Shown here: positions 9,230 through 18,059 of the stretch, one piece after another | Layout: each line of letters begins with the position of its first letter | Position numbering within the stretch: position 1 is the stretch's first letter | Assembly (NCBI RefSeq): GCF_030816505.1 | Contig: NZ_JAUSYB010000001.1 | Location: 1,798,001 to 1,862,000 of the forward strand | Length of the DNA: 64,000 nt | From: Microbacterium sp. W4I20 | GTDB taxonomy: Bacteria; Actinomycetota; Actinomycetes; Actinomycetales; Microbacteriaceae | Direction of reading: 5' to 3' | Translations under genes and position numbers: made by a program | The notes under the pieces: generated by a model | Seen by the model: only the letters and a program-made list of their open reading frames with translations | Told to the model about the DNA's origin: nothing | Databases searched by the model: none

Positions 9230-9288
9230 CGGAGGCTACCTCGCTGTTCCGTGGTTGGTCTGCGATGACGTGCGTTCGCAGTAAGTAC

Positions 9289-9319
9289 AGATAACCGCAA
9301 CACTACTTGTGTGTCAAGT
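9289..9319 (-). promoter_or_regulatory. Promoter and operator-like palindrome before the dehydratase operon
   Basis: On the minus strand TTGACA (9312-9317) is followed after 17 bases by TTATCT (9289-9294), a good -35 and a weak -10. The -35 sits inside the perfect inverted repeat ACTTG-TGTGT-CAAGT (9305-9319). The same 17-base string with one change occurs at the other promoter of the cluster (12813-12828), so a shared regulator, most simply the GntR protein, is likely. Confidence 0.65.
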
Positions 9320-9374
9320 GTCTCGTAGAATTAGGCAGTTCTGCCAACTCTGCCAACCAGGCCGCTGACTTGTA

Positions 9375-10118
9375 CTACAGGTTGAACGAGCGGATTCCTT
9401 TTGCTGTTGCGCCGCCATCGACCACGATCGCCTGTCCATTGATGAGCGATGACGCCTCGGTCAGGAGGAATTCAATGACGGAGGCCACCTCATCCGGCGT
9501 TCCCATCCGTCGCATAAGGTGCAGTGACTCGTCTGCGGCTTGTGCCTCGGCGGGGTCATCGGCGCGTTCCCATTCGAGCCTGCACATGTCAGTGTCGATC
9601 GCACCCGGGAGGACGACGTTCGACCGAAGACCCGATGCGCCGTAGTCCACCGCGAGCTGACGAGCCATCGCCACGACGGCTCCCTTCGTCGCCGCGTAGA
9701 CGAAGGCGCTCGGGAACCCGACCAGCGCATGGATGGAGCTCACGGACACGACTGACCCCCCGTCGGGCATCGCGCTTGCGGCGGCCGCGCATCCCAATAG
9801 CGTTCCGACCAGGTTCACGTCAACCTGGGGGCGGATATGTTCGAGCGTGATCTCCGATGCGGGCGCAGCCAACTGAATGGCTGCGTTGTTGACCCACCCC
9901 CGGAGGGGCGCCATTTGCGCGGCGGTATCGGCCGCTGCCGCATGCGTCTCCGGGTCGCGAACATCGCCGATGACTCGTGCGATGTTCGGGATCTCAGGTC
10001 CGCGGGGATGGACAATATCGACCGCGACGACGGACCATCCGGCACGCGCGAGTCGGATCGACGTCGCTCGCCCGATGCCGTTGCCCGCACCCGTCACCAC
10101 TACTGACTGCGTCAACAT
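9375..10118 (-). CDS. SDR-family dehydrogenase, candidate L-rhamnose/deoxyhexose 1-dehydrogenase
   Basis: From the preferred start the protein has 247 residues, with TGAGNGIG at 9-16, NNAA at 77-80 and the Ser128 / Tyr141 / Lys145 active site (YAATK). I chose the ATG at 10116-10118 because it is preceded by a GAGAGA ribosome-binding site and puts the nucleotide-binding motif at its usual distance; an upstream ATG at 10154 would add 12 residues. It follows the six-hairpin glycosidase gene by 84 bases and probably shares its transcript. As the second SDR of the cluster it could oxidise the free sugar at C1, the entry step of the oxidative pathway. This substrate is inferred. Confidence 0.85.
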   Translation of the reverse strand: MLTQSVVVTGAGNGIGRATSIRLARAGWSVVAVDIVHPRGPEIPNIARVIGDVRDPETHAAAADTAAQMAPLRGWVNNAAIQLAAPASEITLEHIRPQVDVNLVGTLLGCAAAASAMPDGGSVVSVSSIHALVGFPSAFVYAATKGAVVAMARQLAVDYGASGLRSNVVLPGAIDTDMCRLEWERADDPAEAQAADESLHLMRRMGTPDEVASVIEFLLTEASSLINGQAIVVDGGATAKGIRSFNL

Positions 10119-10202
10119 TTCGGATCGTCTCTCTCGTGGCAATAGCGATGCCATATTCGCGCGGCGGTATAGTCACTGCCAACCTAGAGGTTGAGGCTCA
10201 GA

Positions 10203-12746
10203 TCATGTCCAGACGATGTCGAACTCGGCGTGGGTCGAAACGATCTCGATGTGAACGGCCTCCTCCTGAGCGTCGTAGGTCCCCGCCGTCACGGTCGCAG
10301 CGCCACCTCCTCGCGGATGCGGCAAGCGTACCGAGATGGCGTCAGGGTGTCGATCCGGGTCGAACGAAGCGGAGAATCGAGCGCTGTTCCCGTCATCACT
10401 TACAGTCACGCAGGCTGAGACTGGTCCAAAGTAGCTGCGGACATTCGTGAGTTCGATGCGCTCCTTTGGGGACATCCAAGATCGGGGGATGCCGGAGAAG
10501 AACTTCAGATCGCGGCCGTCCTCGAGGTACAGCATCCACCTGGTCTGCATGAGGAACCATGCTTCCTCGTGTGTCTTGTGCGGGCTAGCGTGAAAGTAGT
10601 GTTCCCAGAACGAGTATGTTTCTCGGTCTGCCAACGAAGCGACCATCGTGAAGTAGGCGCGGAGAAACGCTCGGGGCTCTCCCCGACGCAGATGGACCAG
10701 AGGGTGGGGGCTGTAGTACGGCTGGCTGAAAGCTGCATTGTCGTGGAACGAGAGATCTGCGCTGTACTCCAGCATTTCTTGCGCCGTCGGCTCATCCGGT
10801 TCAAGTACCTCTTGCGCGATCAACCAGAGCGGTCCGATCAACGCGTCTCGCGTAGTGATCGTGCCGTGCGAGAACGCGGGCTCAGCGGTCCGTGCGAGCA
10901 TGACAGGTCCAGGGTGCCCGGCCCAGGGTGGCGCCGTCCGCGACCATGTCCCGTCGCTGAGTGGCACGATGGGCGAGATGGCCATCGCTTCTGCAAGAGA
11001 TGCTCGAATATCTTCTTTGAGATCATGAGCTGCTCTGGACCAGAGTGCACTGAGATCGGGGTCGATATCCTCGAACATCTCAGCGGCTCGCGAAAGCCCG
11101 AGGCATGCGAACCCGTTCAGCATGTAGGTGGCGAAGGGATCGTCGGGATCTGCGACTTTCCCGACGAGCAGCCCGTGCGGCTCGACACCTTCGCTCTGCT
11201 GGACGGCTCTCTGATCGAGGATGTAGCCGACGGCGCTCTCAATTGTCGCGCGTGAACGAGAGAGCCAGTCGGCGTCGCGATGGATCCGATAGTGCTCACC
11301 GAACGACCACAGGATCGCTTCGGTCTCCAGCATGTAGCCGTTGAAGTTTTGAATGAACCCATCGGGTCGTTGTTTCATTGAGAAATAGTCCAACGATCGG
11401 CTTGCGACGTCCGACCACCCCATCGAATCGAAGAACTGAATGATGGGCCCGCTTTCGGAGCCGATCGGGCTGTAGACGCCAATCATCGGCGCGAGCGGTG
11501 CCTCTGGTTCCGATCCGAAAGTGATGAGGTCCAAGTGGAGCAGCCCAGCGGAGATCATGTTCGCGATGCGCGGATCCGGAACCTTGATCGAAGCCGCTGA
11601 GGACAACTTGGCTTGCCAGTATCGGGAAACATCGGCAGTGATGAGATCCGTCGACTTCGCATAGAGCGCAAGCGCCCGCTCGGACGTCACCGGGGTGTGG
11701 GGAATTGCCACGTCAAGGGTTGCTTCTCCTCCAGGAGCGAGGAGCAGGGCCGTCTCCTCGTGCTCGGGGGCACGTCCGTTCAACTTTGCCACAGCGTAGA
11801 TTCGACCATCCGCGAGAGCACCATACCCATCCGCGAAAACGTGGTCGATGAGAGTCTCGCCACCAAGCTTGTATGGAGCGGGCACGCCAAAGAACGCATG
11901 CCTTGCGACAGATGCGTTGTTCTCCGCTCGAATGCGCAGGAAGAGCACCGTCTCCTCCGCCGGCTCATACTCCCCTAGCTGAGCTTCGTACTCGGCCGTT
12001 TGGTCTGCCGTGAATGTGTGGCCACCAGCATGCCCGTCGGCGACCAGAGCGGGGGTCCCGAAGATCGGATTTTCGGCCAGCGACGAGACCTCCAAAGAAA
12101 CAAACGCTGTGACGGTGTAAGTGATCTCACCATCCGGCACGCTGGCGACGAGGATCGGGAGGCAACCATCGACTAGCGACCGGGCGACGTCATGCTGCGA
12201 ACTGATCCCTCTTCCGAGGTTATAGCGATAGTTCACGGGGTCACCGTCCGGGTCAAGCGTGACACCCTGCCAATGCCGAAGAGGCGTGACCCAGTTCGCC
12301 GAGCGCTCGGCGTCATTGACCGGCCCAACCCCTGCGAACCCGACCGAGAAAATCCTGTGATCACGTCCCAGACCGAGCCAGGTCGGCCCCGGCAGTGTGC
12401 GCCCGTTCGAAGCGGCAGCAAACGAATGCTCCTCAGATCCGAAGGACGCTAACGCCGTCTGCCTCCCCTTATCCTCGATACTCGACAACAAGGTAGCGAA
12501 GTCTGCCATGTTCTCGGCTAGAACGACGGCAGCTCCGACCCTGCGGACGAGCATCTGCTCTACTGTGTCAAGCTCGTCTGGCCAGAAGGAAAAGCCACCG
12601 TCAGCGGTGTCTACTCTGACGAGCTCGTGGGGGCGTGTCGACCACGACGCGAGAAATCGACCTGGCCTGACCTGATCGACTCGCTCCGCACCCCTCACCG
12701 TGGCGCGGGATGAGGGATCCTGCAACTCGACGGCAATCTCGTACAT
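10203..12746 (-). CDS. Putative six-hairpin glycosidase of unassigned family
   Basis: The 847-residue protein is not one I can place in a named family. The first 370 residues look beta-rich. From about 390 onward the pattern fits an (alpha/alpha)6 six-hairpin barrel: IIQFFDSMGWSDVASRSLDYF, KQRPDGFIQNFNGYMLETEAILW, WLIAQEVLEPDEPTAQEMLEY. A short beta tail ends it. Acidic residues in those stretches are candidates for catalysis, but no family signature is conclusive. There is no signal peptide, so it should act in the cytoplasm. It opens a two-gene operon with an SDR and carries the same operator-like promoter element as the dehydratase operon, which ties it to the rhamnoside cluster. It could process the saccharide backbone or the aglycone side after rhamnose removal. 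Confidence 0.65.
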   Translation of the reverse strand: MYEIAVELQDPSSRATVRGAERVDQVRPGRFLASWSTRPHELVRVDTADGGFSFWPDELDTVEQMLVRRVGAAVVLAENMADFATLLSSIEDKGRQTALASFGSEEHSFAAASNGRTLPGPTWLGLGRDHRIFSVGFAGVGPVNDAERSANWVTPLRHWQGVTLDPDGDPVNYRYNLGRGISSQHDVARSLVDGCLPILVASVPDGEITYTVTAFVSLEVSSLAENPIFGTPALVADGHAGGHTFTADQTAEYEAQLGEYEPAEETVLFLRIRAENNASVARHAFFGVPAPYKLGGETLIDHVFADGYGALADGRIYAVAKLNGRAPEHEETALLLAPGGEATLDVAIPHTPVTSERALALYAKSTDLITADVSRYWQAKLSSAASIKVPDPRIANMISAGLLHLDLITFGSEPEAPLAPMIGVYSPIGSESGPIIQFFDSMGWSDVASRSLDYFSMKQRPDGFIQNFNGYMLETEAILWSFGEHYRIHRDADWLSRSRATIESAVGYILDQRAVQQSEGVEPHGLLVGKVADPDDPFATYMLNGFACLGLSRAAEMFEDIDPDLSALWSRAAHDLKEDIRASLAEAMAISPIVPLSDGTWSRTAPPWAGHPGPVMLARTAEPAFSHGTITTRDALIGPLWLIAQEVLEPDEPTAQEMLEYSADLSFHDNAAFSQPYYSPHPLVHLRRGEPRAFLRAYFTMVASLADRETYSFWEHYFHASPHKTHEEAWFLMQTRWMLYLEDGRDLKFFSGIPRSWMSPKERIELTNVRSYFGPVSACVTVSDDGNSARFSASFDPDRHPDAISVRLPHPRGGGAATVTAGTYDAQEEAVHIEIVSTHAEFDIVWT

Positions 12747-12797
12747 GTCGGCCTCTCGATGACGATGTATACGCCGAGGAAGTCGGCCATCAAACCG

Positions 12798-12828
12798 ATG
12801 GTAGGCAAAGCCTACTTATGTGTCAAGT
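12798..12828 (-). promoter_or_regulatory. Promoter with operator-like repeat before the six-hairpin glycosidase
   Basis: On the minus strand TTGACA (12821-12826) and TACCAT (12798-12803) are 17 bases apart. The -35 overlaps ACTTA-TGTGT-CAAGT (12814-12828), which matches the dehydratase promoter element at all but one base. A second perfect inverted repeat, GTAGGC-AAA-GCCTAC (12801-12815), fills the spacer and is absent from the other promoter. This arrangement suggests repression by occlusion of the -35. Confidence 0.65.
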
Positions 12829-12895
12829 TCAGCAAACAAGCCCTATAGCGAGCGAGAAACACCTGCTTTACCGCTTTCTTGTATGAGAACCGATG

Positions 12896-13606
12896 TCATC
12901 GGTCGGGGTCACCGAGTCCGCGTTCGGTATCCGCTAGGTCCTCAACCATCGCTCGAGCCGCAGCCTCAGGATCGCCCGCCGCGATCGCGTCGCGAATGGC
13001 GATATGCCGATCGACGGCGACATCGTTGGTACCCCCATCGCGGAGGTAGCCATCCCAGACAGCCTGACGCGACTCCATGAGCAGCCCGGCAAGACCCTCA
13101 AGCACGAATCCGAAAACCGGATTCGCTGCGTTCGCGATCGTGCGGTGGAACTCGACGTCTGCCTTGAGCAGGTCAATGTCGTCCTTTCCGGAACGCATCT
13201 CACTCAAGAGATCTGACAGGCGCGCGATGATTGGTCCGTCCGGACGCGCCGCTGCGAGGCGAGCCGCGCCCACCTCGACAACCTCGCGAAACGCGTGGAG
13301 GTCTCGGAGGGACGCGCGTTCTATCGTGAACTTCGAGCTGAGTAGTGTGGAGAGCTGTTCCGCCTGCGGTCGCCTGATGACTCCTTCGCGTCCCTGACGC
13401 CTGTCGAGCAACCCCTGTCCCGACAGCTGCGCAAGCGCCTCCCTAATCACGGTGCGAGACACACCAAACTCATCAGCGAGTTTGCCGGTCGACGGTATCG
13501 AATCTCCATCGCTAAGGCCGATCTCGGCGAAATGAGCGGCGAGCCTTGCGGCGACGCGGTCCGTCATCGATGGCGCTGGCTCGCGTCCCGTGGGCAGTTG
13601 ACTCAT
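12896..13606 (-). CDS. GntR-family transcriptional regulator, FadR subfamily (FCD domain)
   Basis: The protein has an N-terminal winged helix (about residues 15-80; IPSTGKLADEFGVSRTVIREALAQLSGQGLL) and a C-terminal all-helical FCD ligand domain. Histidines in EFHRTIANAANP and DRHIAIRDAI match the usual metal site that binds carboxylate effectors. I prefer the ATG at 13604-13606 (236 residues) because GAAGGAA lies just upstream; an upstream ATG at 13666 would add 20 residues. FadR-type regulators commonly sense sugar acids or their breakdown products. Located beside the cluster, it is the best candidate to bind the repeated element at 9305-9319 and 12814-12828. Confidence 0.9.
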   Translation of the reverse strand: MSQLPTGREPAPSMTDRVAARLAAHFAEIGLSDGDSIPSTGKLADEFGVSRTVIREALAQLSGQGLLDRRQGREGVIRRPQAEQLSTLLSSKFTIERASLRDLHAFREVVEVGAARLAAARPDGPIIARLSDLLSEMRSGKDDIDLLKADVEFHRTIANAANPVFGFVLEGLAGLLMESRQAVWDGYLRDGGTNDVAVDRHIAIRDAIAAGDPEAAARAMVEDLADTERGLGDPDR

Positions 13607-14161
13607 AGCGGTTCCTTCGGGTTCACGACGGGACTGTCGGTGACGGCTGAGGGTCGGCGAATTCAACGGGGAGAACCAGCCCTCATCCGTATCGCCAGTC
13701 TGCCGGATCTTCGGTTCTCATGCTCGGGAAGTCATTGGCTCTTTCGACGCCTTCGGGGCACCGACGTGCAGCTTGTTCTCTGTAGAAGGGTTCAATCGCG
13801 CCAGCGTATCCCGCAGCAGCGCAGAGAGCACCAGAAACGATCGTTTACGGTGAATCGATCGCCGACTACCACCAGGTGTGCAACACACCGAAGGCTGATC
13901 CGCCAAAACCCCTGCCGAAACCAAGCCGCGCCGGAACATCGATATCACGGTTTTCGGCGCGGTCGCGAGCGACACCACCACAGACGCTTTCACGCCCTAT
14001 GTCCCGACTGCTATATCGCGAGCCGCGGACTCGACGGCGGCCGATCTTAGCTTTTGCGGGCATGTTCACGACCTCGCCTACGACTGCGTGAACCAGGGTG
14101 ACGTCTCGAACGTGCAGACGATCCAGCCTCCGGATTGAGCCGACCAGTCGTAGCAAAGCAG
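13607..14161. other. 555-base gap between the GntR gene and the relaxase gene, possible coding remnant
   Basis: No confident gene lies here. The first 60 bases could be an N-terminal extension of the GntR protein. On the plus strand 13899-14138 is open without any start codon and reads like ordinary protein (NIDITVFGAVASDTTTDAF, ending in TIQPPD and TGA). It may be the 3' scar of a gene broken when the mobile element and the sugar cluster were joined. A six-base inverted repeat GGTGTG-CAA-CACACC lies at about 13875-13889. I could not identify the remnant. Confidence 0.3.
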
Positions 14162-17100
14162 CTACAGAGACGGCCCGACCCTCTGTACTTCGGTGCGGCG
14201 GGTTCGTTGCTGCTCAGGTGGGTGGGCCTGGGCGAGGTTCTGTACCCGGTGAAGGGCAGCACGGGCGCGGGTGGCGTCGATCTTCTGCGCCTCCGACTCG
14301 GCCTGCGCCCCAAGCGGGGACGATCCGGTGATCCCGTAGCGGTCGCGGTAAGCGGCGATGGTGCGGGCACCGTAGCGCCATCCCCGGGCCGCTCGTGCCT
14401 GCGTCGGTTGCGTGCCGAGCTTCGTGATCCACTCGTGTTTGTCTGTGAGTGCAGTGTCGACGAGCACGTCGGCACGCGCCTCGATGAGGTCGCGCCGGTC
14501 GGTCAGAGCCCGCCGCATCTCGGACGGCATGAAGCCTGTGGCCTCCGGGATGAGACCGGCGATCAGGCGCGGTGCCGCGCGGGCACGGCCGGCGCCTGCT
14601 GGGCGGGAGGTCGCGTTGGCGACGCGGTCGTGCAGGACGGCGGCGATGTCTTCGGCGTCTCCGAAACCGCGCGTTCTGACTAGGTGTGGCAGCAGGGTCT
14701 CGATGTCGTGCTGGTTCGCTTCGGCCCGTCGCAGCTCGGCGGTGAGTGCGCCGAAAGCCGGCGAGGCGATCGCGTCCTCGGCGCCGTTGCCGCTGAGCCC
14801 GGAGGATCGGATGAGTGCGGCCCAGCGGTCGTGCTGTGCGGCGGTGGCTAGGGTCTCGTATTCGGCGGCTAGCTGCGCGATCGAGGTCCAGGTGTCCTGC
14901 TCGGCGGTGACGGTCTCGTGCGCGGAGAGTTCGGCACCTGCGTGCTGCAGTACCCCGAACAGCACCGACCGTGCGGTTGCCTCGGTGTTGTCGCCGGGGT
15001 GCGGGCCGTCGTGGGCGGGGTCGGGCTTGTCGACGGCGACGTAGGCGATGTTCTCTTCGCGGCCGCGGGTCATGGCGACGTAGAACGTTTCCTTGGTCAT
15101 CGACGCATCCGCGAGAACGTGAGAGGAGTTCACCGTGATGCCCTGCGCCCGGTAGGAGGTGACGGCGTAGCCGAGGTCGAGGTGCTCTGTCACGTACCCC
15201 GCCGGGACTACAACCGTCCCGCTCCACCTGCGTCCGGCGCGGCGCAGGGTGAGGGCACCATGGTGGTGGACCTGGGTGATCATCCACCGGTCGCCATTGC
15301 GTACCCAGGATCGCCCGGCGCGCAGGCGACGGTCGTTGCGGCGGGTGATGACGGTATCCCCGACCGCGGCGCGGGAGCCGTCGTGCAGCTCGACGTCGCG
15401 GCCGGGGTTCACCGTGCCGTCAAGGATCAGATCAGCCCGCGCCCTGTTGTTGAGCGCTTGGACGGATTCGAGGGAGTCGGTCACGAGGACACTGGCCCGA
15501 CCGGCGAGGGAGTCTGCCCGCCAGGCGGTGTAGGCGGCGTCGATCATGTCCTCGGTCTCCCCGCCGATCACACGGGAGTGCTTGGCGTAGGTGTCGATGA
15601 CCTCGGTGCGGCCGTGCCGCAGGTCGAGGGAGGCGGTCTTCTCCCATGGGTTGACGAAACGGTGCACGTCGACCAGCTCGGGGATGTCGTCGCGGTCCTG
15701 GACGAGGAGAGAGAACGCGCCGCCCGCGGTGACGGACTGGAGCTGGGCGTGGTCCCCGACCAGCAGCACCTTCGCCCCGGCCTCCGCCGCCAAGGCCGTG
15801 ATGCGGTCGAGGGAGAGCGTGCCCGCCAGCGATGCCTCATCGACGATGACGAGCTGGCCCCTGCGGAAGGTCTCCCCGGTGCGGTCATGGATGTCGAGCC
15901 ACTTGGCGGTGTTCTCCGTCTGGATGCCGAGGTCATCGGCCAGGACCTGCGCTGCCGCCGCAGACGGCGCGAGCCCCACCACGCTGCCGCGCCCGTGTTC
16001 CTGCTCCCACGCCCACCGCAACGCCGACATCGCGGTCGTCTTCCCCGCACCCGCCGGACCAACCAGCACATCGAGCATCCGCCCGGAGACCGCGATCTTC
16101 GCCAACGCGACCGCCTGGTCGTCACCGAGCACGTGACCCTTGCTGTCGGGGCGCTTGGTAGTCCATTCGACGGTCGTCAGCGGCACGGTCGGGGCGGTGG
16201 TGGTGCGCGCGCGCTCGAGAAGGCGATCCTCGGCGGCCAGCAGCACCTCGGACGTGAACAGTGCCGAGTGCTTCGGCCGGAACACGCTCGTGCCATCCCG
16301 CCGGCGGAACGCTGCCGGGCTGGACGCGAGCTCGGGCGGAGTCAGGCGCAGCGACGCGGCTTCGGCGGCGTCGACGACCAGTCCGATGACGGCTTCTCGA
16401 TCTGCGGTCGTGGCGAACCGGTAGCTCATCGTCTGTCGCGCCGCCTCGGCGGTGAGGTTCCAGCGGTGCCAGGTGGAGCGCTTCTCACCGACCGCGGTCA
16501 CCACATCCTGCCCGAGCAAGGCGATCACATCGAGGGGCACGTCGTCGGCGCGCAGCAGCAACGGCTCATCGTTCACCGTGACGGTGCGTGCCCACGCGGT
16601 TGCATCCGCCCCGAGCACTTGTCTGGCGCGTTCCCGCCAGGAGGTGGTGAGGTCGGCCAGCGACCGTACCTTTTTATCGGGCCGGGTGGAGAGGGTGGCT
16701 TGGGCGCGGAGCTTCATGATCGTCGTCGATGACGGCCGCCGCCCGCGCGTCGCGATGTATTGGCTGATGAGGCGATCGGTCTCGGTGTCGATGCGCCGGG
16801 CCCGGGTGGAGAACTCCTTAACCAGCGCCTCCGGCACCGCGGCGACCGCCCACGCCGGGTTCCGGTCGCGGCCCCTGTCCCGCGCCTCCCACGAGACACC
16901 CAGCACCCGGGTCAGATGGTCAGCGAAGACCGCCTCGTGCAGTTCGGAGAGGGCGACCACGGCGGCGTGCATCGGCCCCCCGTCCAACGCCCGCCACTTG
17001 TTGTCGAGGACGGTCTGCACCTTGTTACTGATAACGACATGCGTGTGCAGGTGCGGATCACCCGCCCTCGAGTCGTAGTGAGCAAATGCCGTCGCGACCA

Positions 17101-17719
17101 AGCCGCGGACATCGACCTGCGCAACCGCACCGTCACGGCCGGTTGCACCGGCGCGGGTGGCTGCAACCTCCCGCTCCATGAACGCAACCACCTCCCCAAC
17201 CGCCGCATGGTGCGCGTCCGCGATCACCGCCTGTGTCCCGGCATCCGCGACCGCCCACAACACGCTCGCGGACTTCGGGATCGAGAACGTGAAGTCGTAC
17301 CCCGCCACCGCCCTCCGCGTCCCGCGCTCGGACTCCTCCGCCTCGATCGCGGCGACGGCCTCTGCACGTGAAGCGCGCCCGAGGGCTGGATTGAGTGCCG
17401 CGGCGCGTTCCTCGATGCGCTCGGCAACGCTCCGGTATTCGGGGTAGGCGCGGCCGAGCGGATCGCCGGTGATGGGATCACGGCCCATGCCGACCAGGAG
17501 CTGGAGCTGAGCTTCGGAGACCTGATCGCCCACGTTGATCCGCCCGCCGCCAAGCGTGGCGACGCCCGTGCCGAGCCAACGGCCTGGCGGTGTGCCCTCA
17601 GCGTTGTAATAGCGCGTCAACGCGGTGGAGAGAGACCTGTCGCCGTCGCCGGCCGCGACGGTGCGCAGCAGATATTTGTATCCATCGCCCGCGCTCATCA
17701 CGCGCATCGACACCGTCAT
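14162..17719 (-). CDS. MobF-family conjugative relaxase-helicase (TrwC/TraI type)
   Basis: The protein of about 1185 residues starts at the ATG at 17717-17719, preceded by GGAGAAGGGCGG; an ATG 60 bases upstream is less likely. The N-terminal relaxase domain has Tyr residues in YKYLL and LTRYYNAEG, and the metal-binding triad in HYDSRAGDPHLHTHV near residue 222. It then has a superfamily-1 helicase with Walker A VGPAGAGKTT near 556, the DEAS box, and C-terminal SYRAQGITV and AMTRGREEN motifs. It would nick the element at oriT and unwind the strand for transfer. No coupling protein or type IV secretion gene is seen in the window, so the element is mobilizable at most, or decayed. The gene appears intact. 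Confidence 0.93.
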   Translation of the reverse strand: MTVSMRVMSAGDGYKYLLRTVAAGDGDRSLSTALTRYYNAEGTPPGRWLGTGVATLGGGRINVGDQVSEAQLQLLVGMGRDPITGDPLGRAYPEYRSVAERIEERAAALNPALGRASRAEAVAAIEAEESERGTRRAVAGYDFTFSIPKSASVLWAVADAGTQAVIADAHHAAVGEVVAFMEREVAATRAGATGRDGAVAQVDVRGLVATAFAHYDSRAGDPHLHTHVVISNKVQTVLDNKWRALDGGPMHAAVVALSELHEAVFADHLTRVLGVSWEARDRGRDRNPAWAVAAVPEALVKEFSTRARRIDTETDRLISQYIATRGRRPSSTTIMKLRAQATLSTRPDKKVRSLADLTTSWRERARQVLGADATAWARTVTVNDEPLLLRADDVPLDVIALLGQDVVTAVGEKRSTWHRWNLTAEAARQTMSYRFATTADREAVIGLVVDAAEAASLRLTPPELASSPAAFRRRDGTSVFRPKHSALFTSEVLLAAEDRLLERARTTTAPTVPLTTVEWTTKRPDSKGHVLGDDQAVALAKIAVSGRMLDVLVGPAGAGKTTAMSALRWAWEQEHGRGSVVGLAPSAAAAQVLADDLGIQTENTAKWLDIHDRTGETFRRGQLVIVDEASLAGTLSLDRITALAAEAGAKVLLVGDHAQLQSVTAGGAFSLLVQDRDDIPELVDVHRFVNPWEKTASLDLRHGRTEVIDTYAKHSRVIGGETEDMIDAAYTAWRADSLAGRASVLVTDSLESVQALNNRARADLILDGTVNPGRDVELHDGSRAAVGDTVITRRNDRRLRAGRSWVRNGDRWMITQVHHHGALTLRRAGRRWSGTVVVPAGYVTEHLDLGYAVTSYRAQGITVNSSHVLADASMTKETFYVAMTRGREENIAYVAVDKPDPAHDGPHPGDNTEATARSVLFGVLQHAGAELSAHETVTAEQDTWTSIAQLAAEYETLATAAQHDRWAALIRSSGLSGNGAEDAIASPAFGALTAELRRAEANQHDIETLLPHLVRTRGFGDAEDIAAVLHDRVANATSRPAGAGRARAAPRLIAGLIPEATGFMPSEMRRALTDRRDLIEARADVLVDTALTDKHEWITKLGTQPTQARAARGWRYGARTIAAYRDRYGITGSSPLGAQAESEAQKIDATRARAALHRVQNLAQAHPPEQQRTRRTEVQRVGPSL

Positions 17720-17737
17720 ACGTCCGCCCTTCTCCTC

Positions 17738-17807
17738 CTGCTCACGAGGTGAGCAGCAGCCCGTTGAAAGCGGGCTCACCCTCGATCTGCAAGAGGCGTG
17801 GCAGATC
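17738..17807. other. Stacked inverted repeats beside the relaxase gene, possible oriT
   Basis: Three perfect inverted repeats follow each other just upstream of the relaxase start: CTGCTCAC-GAG-GTGAGCAG (17738-17756), AGCCCG-N7-CGGGCT (17758-17776) and GATCTGC-N10-GCAGATC (17784-17807). Relaxase genes of the MobF class usually lie next to their oriT, and such hairpins normally mark it. I cannot name a nic site. The repeats overlap the 3' end of a possible small gene, which weakens the case. Confidence 0.45.
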
Positions 17808-18059
17808 TTGCGCCGGACGGTGGCAGGGTCGTGGATCCAGCAAGGTCCAATGGCCGAGATGGGCTGCTTTCTGAAGGACGTGCGTGTGGACGCCGGCTGA
17901 TCTCAGCGCGACGCGTACGAGCATCTCCTCGGCGAAGTTGCCTCCGAACACGGATGGGGCGTGGAAGTAACACACATGACGAGCGATCGTTCGGAACCCT
18001 GGCGACCCCCGCCCCGGCTCATCGAGATTCATTCGACGCGTTCGACTTGCTGCCGTCAC
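17742..18059 (-). CDS. Hypothetical protein upstream of the relaxase
   Basis: This 105-codon frame starts at GTG (18057-18059), overlapping the stop of the next upstream small frame (GTGA), and ends 22 bases before the relaxase ATG. The segment FGGNFAEEMLVRVALRSAGV looks protein-like with mostly G or C in third positions, while both ends are less convincing. I do not recognise a family. Position between a small basic protein and a relaxase would suit an accessory mobilisation protein, but that is only a guess. A competing plus-strand frame (17798-18292) covers part of the same DNA. Confidence 0.35.
   Translation of the reverse strand: MTAASRTRRMNLDEPGRGSPGFRTIARHVCYFHAPSVFGGNFAEEMLVRVALRSAGVHTHVLQKAAHLGHWTLLDPRPCHRPAQDLPRLLQIEGEPAFNGLLLTS

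Noticed and set aside
13851-13860. TGAATCGATC resembling the rhamnose LacI operator near the oxidative cluster
   Set aside because: Only the first nine bases match, the palindrome is not completed, and it is not near a promoter.
13899-14138. Open plus-strand stretch that reads like a protein end
   Set aside because: It lacks any start codon and I recognise no family, so it is noted only as a possible remnant.
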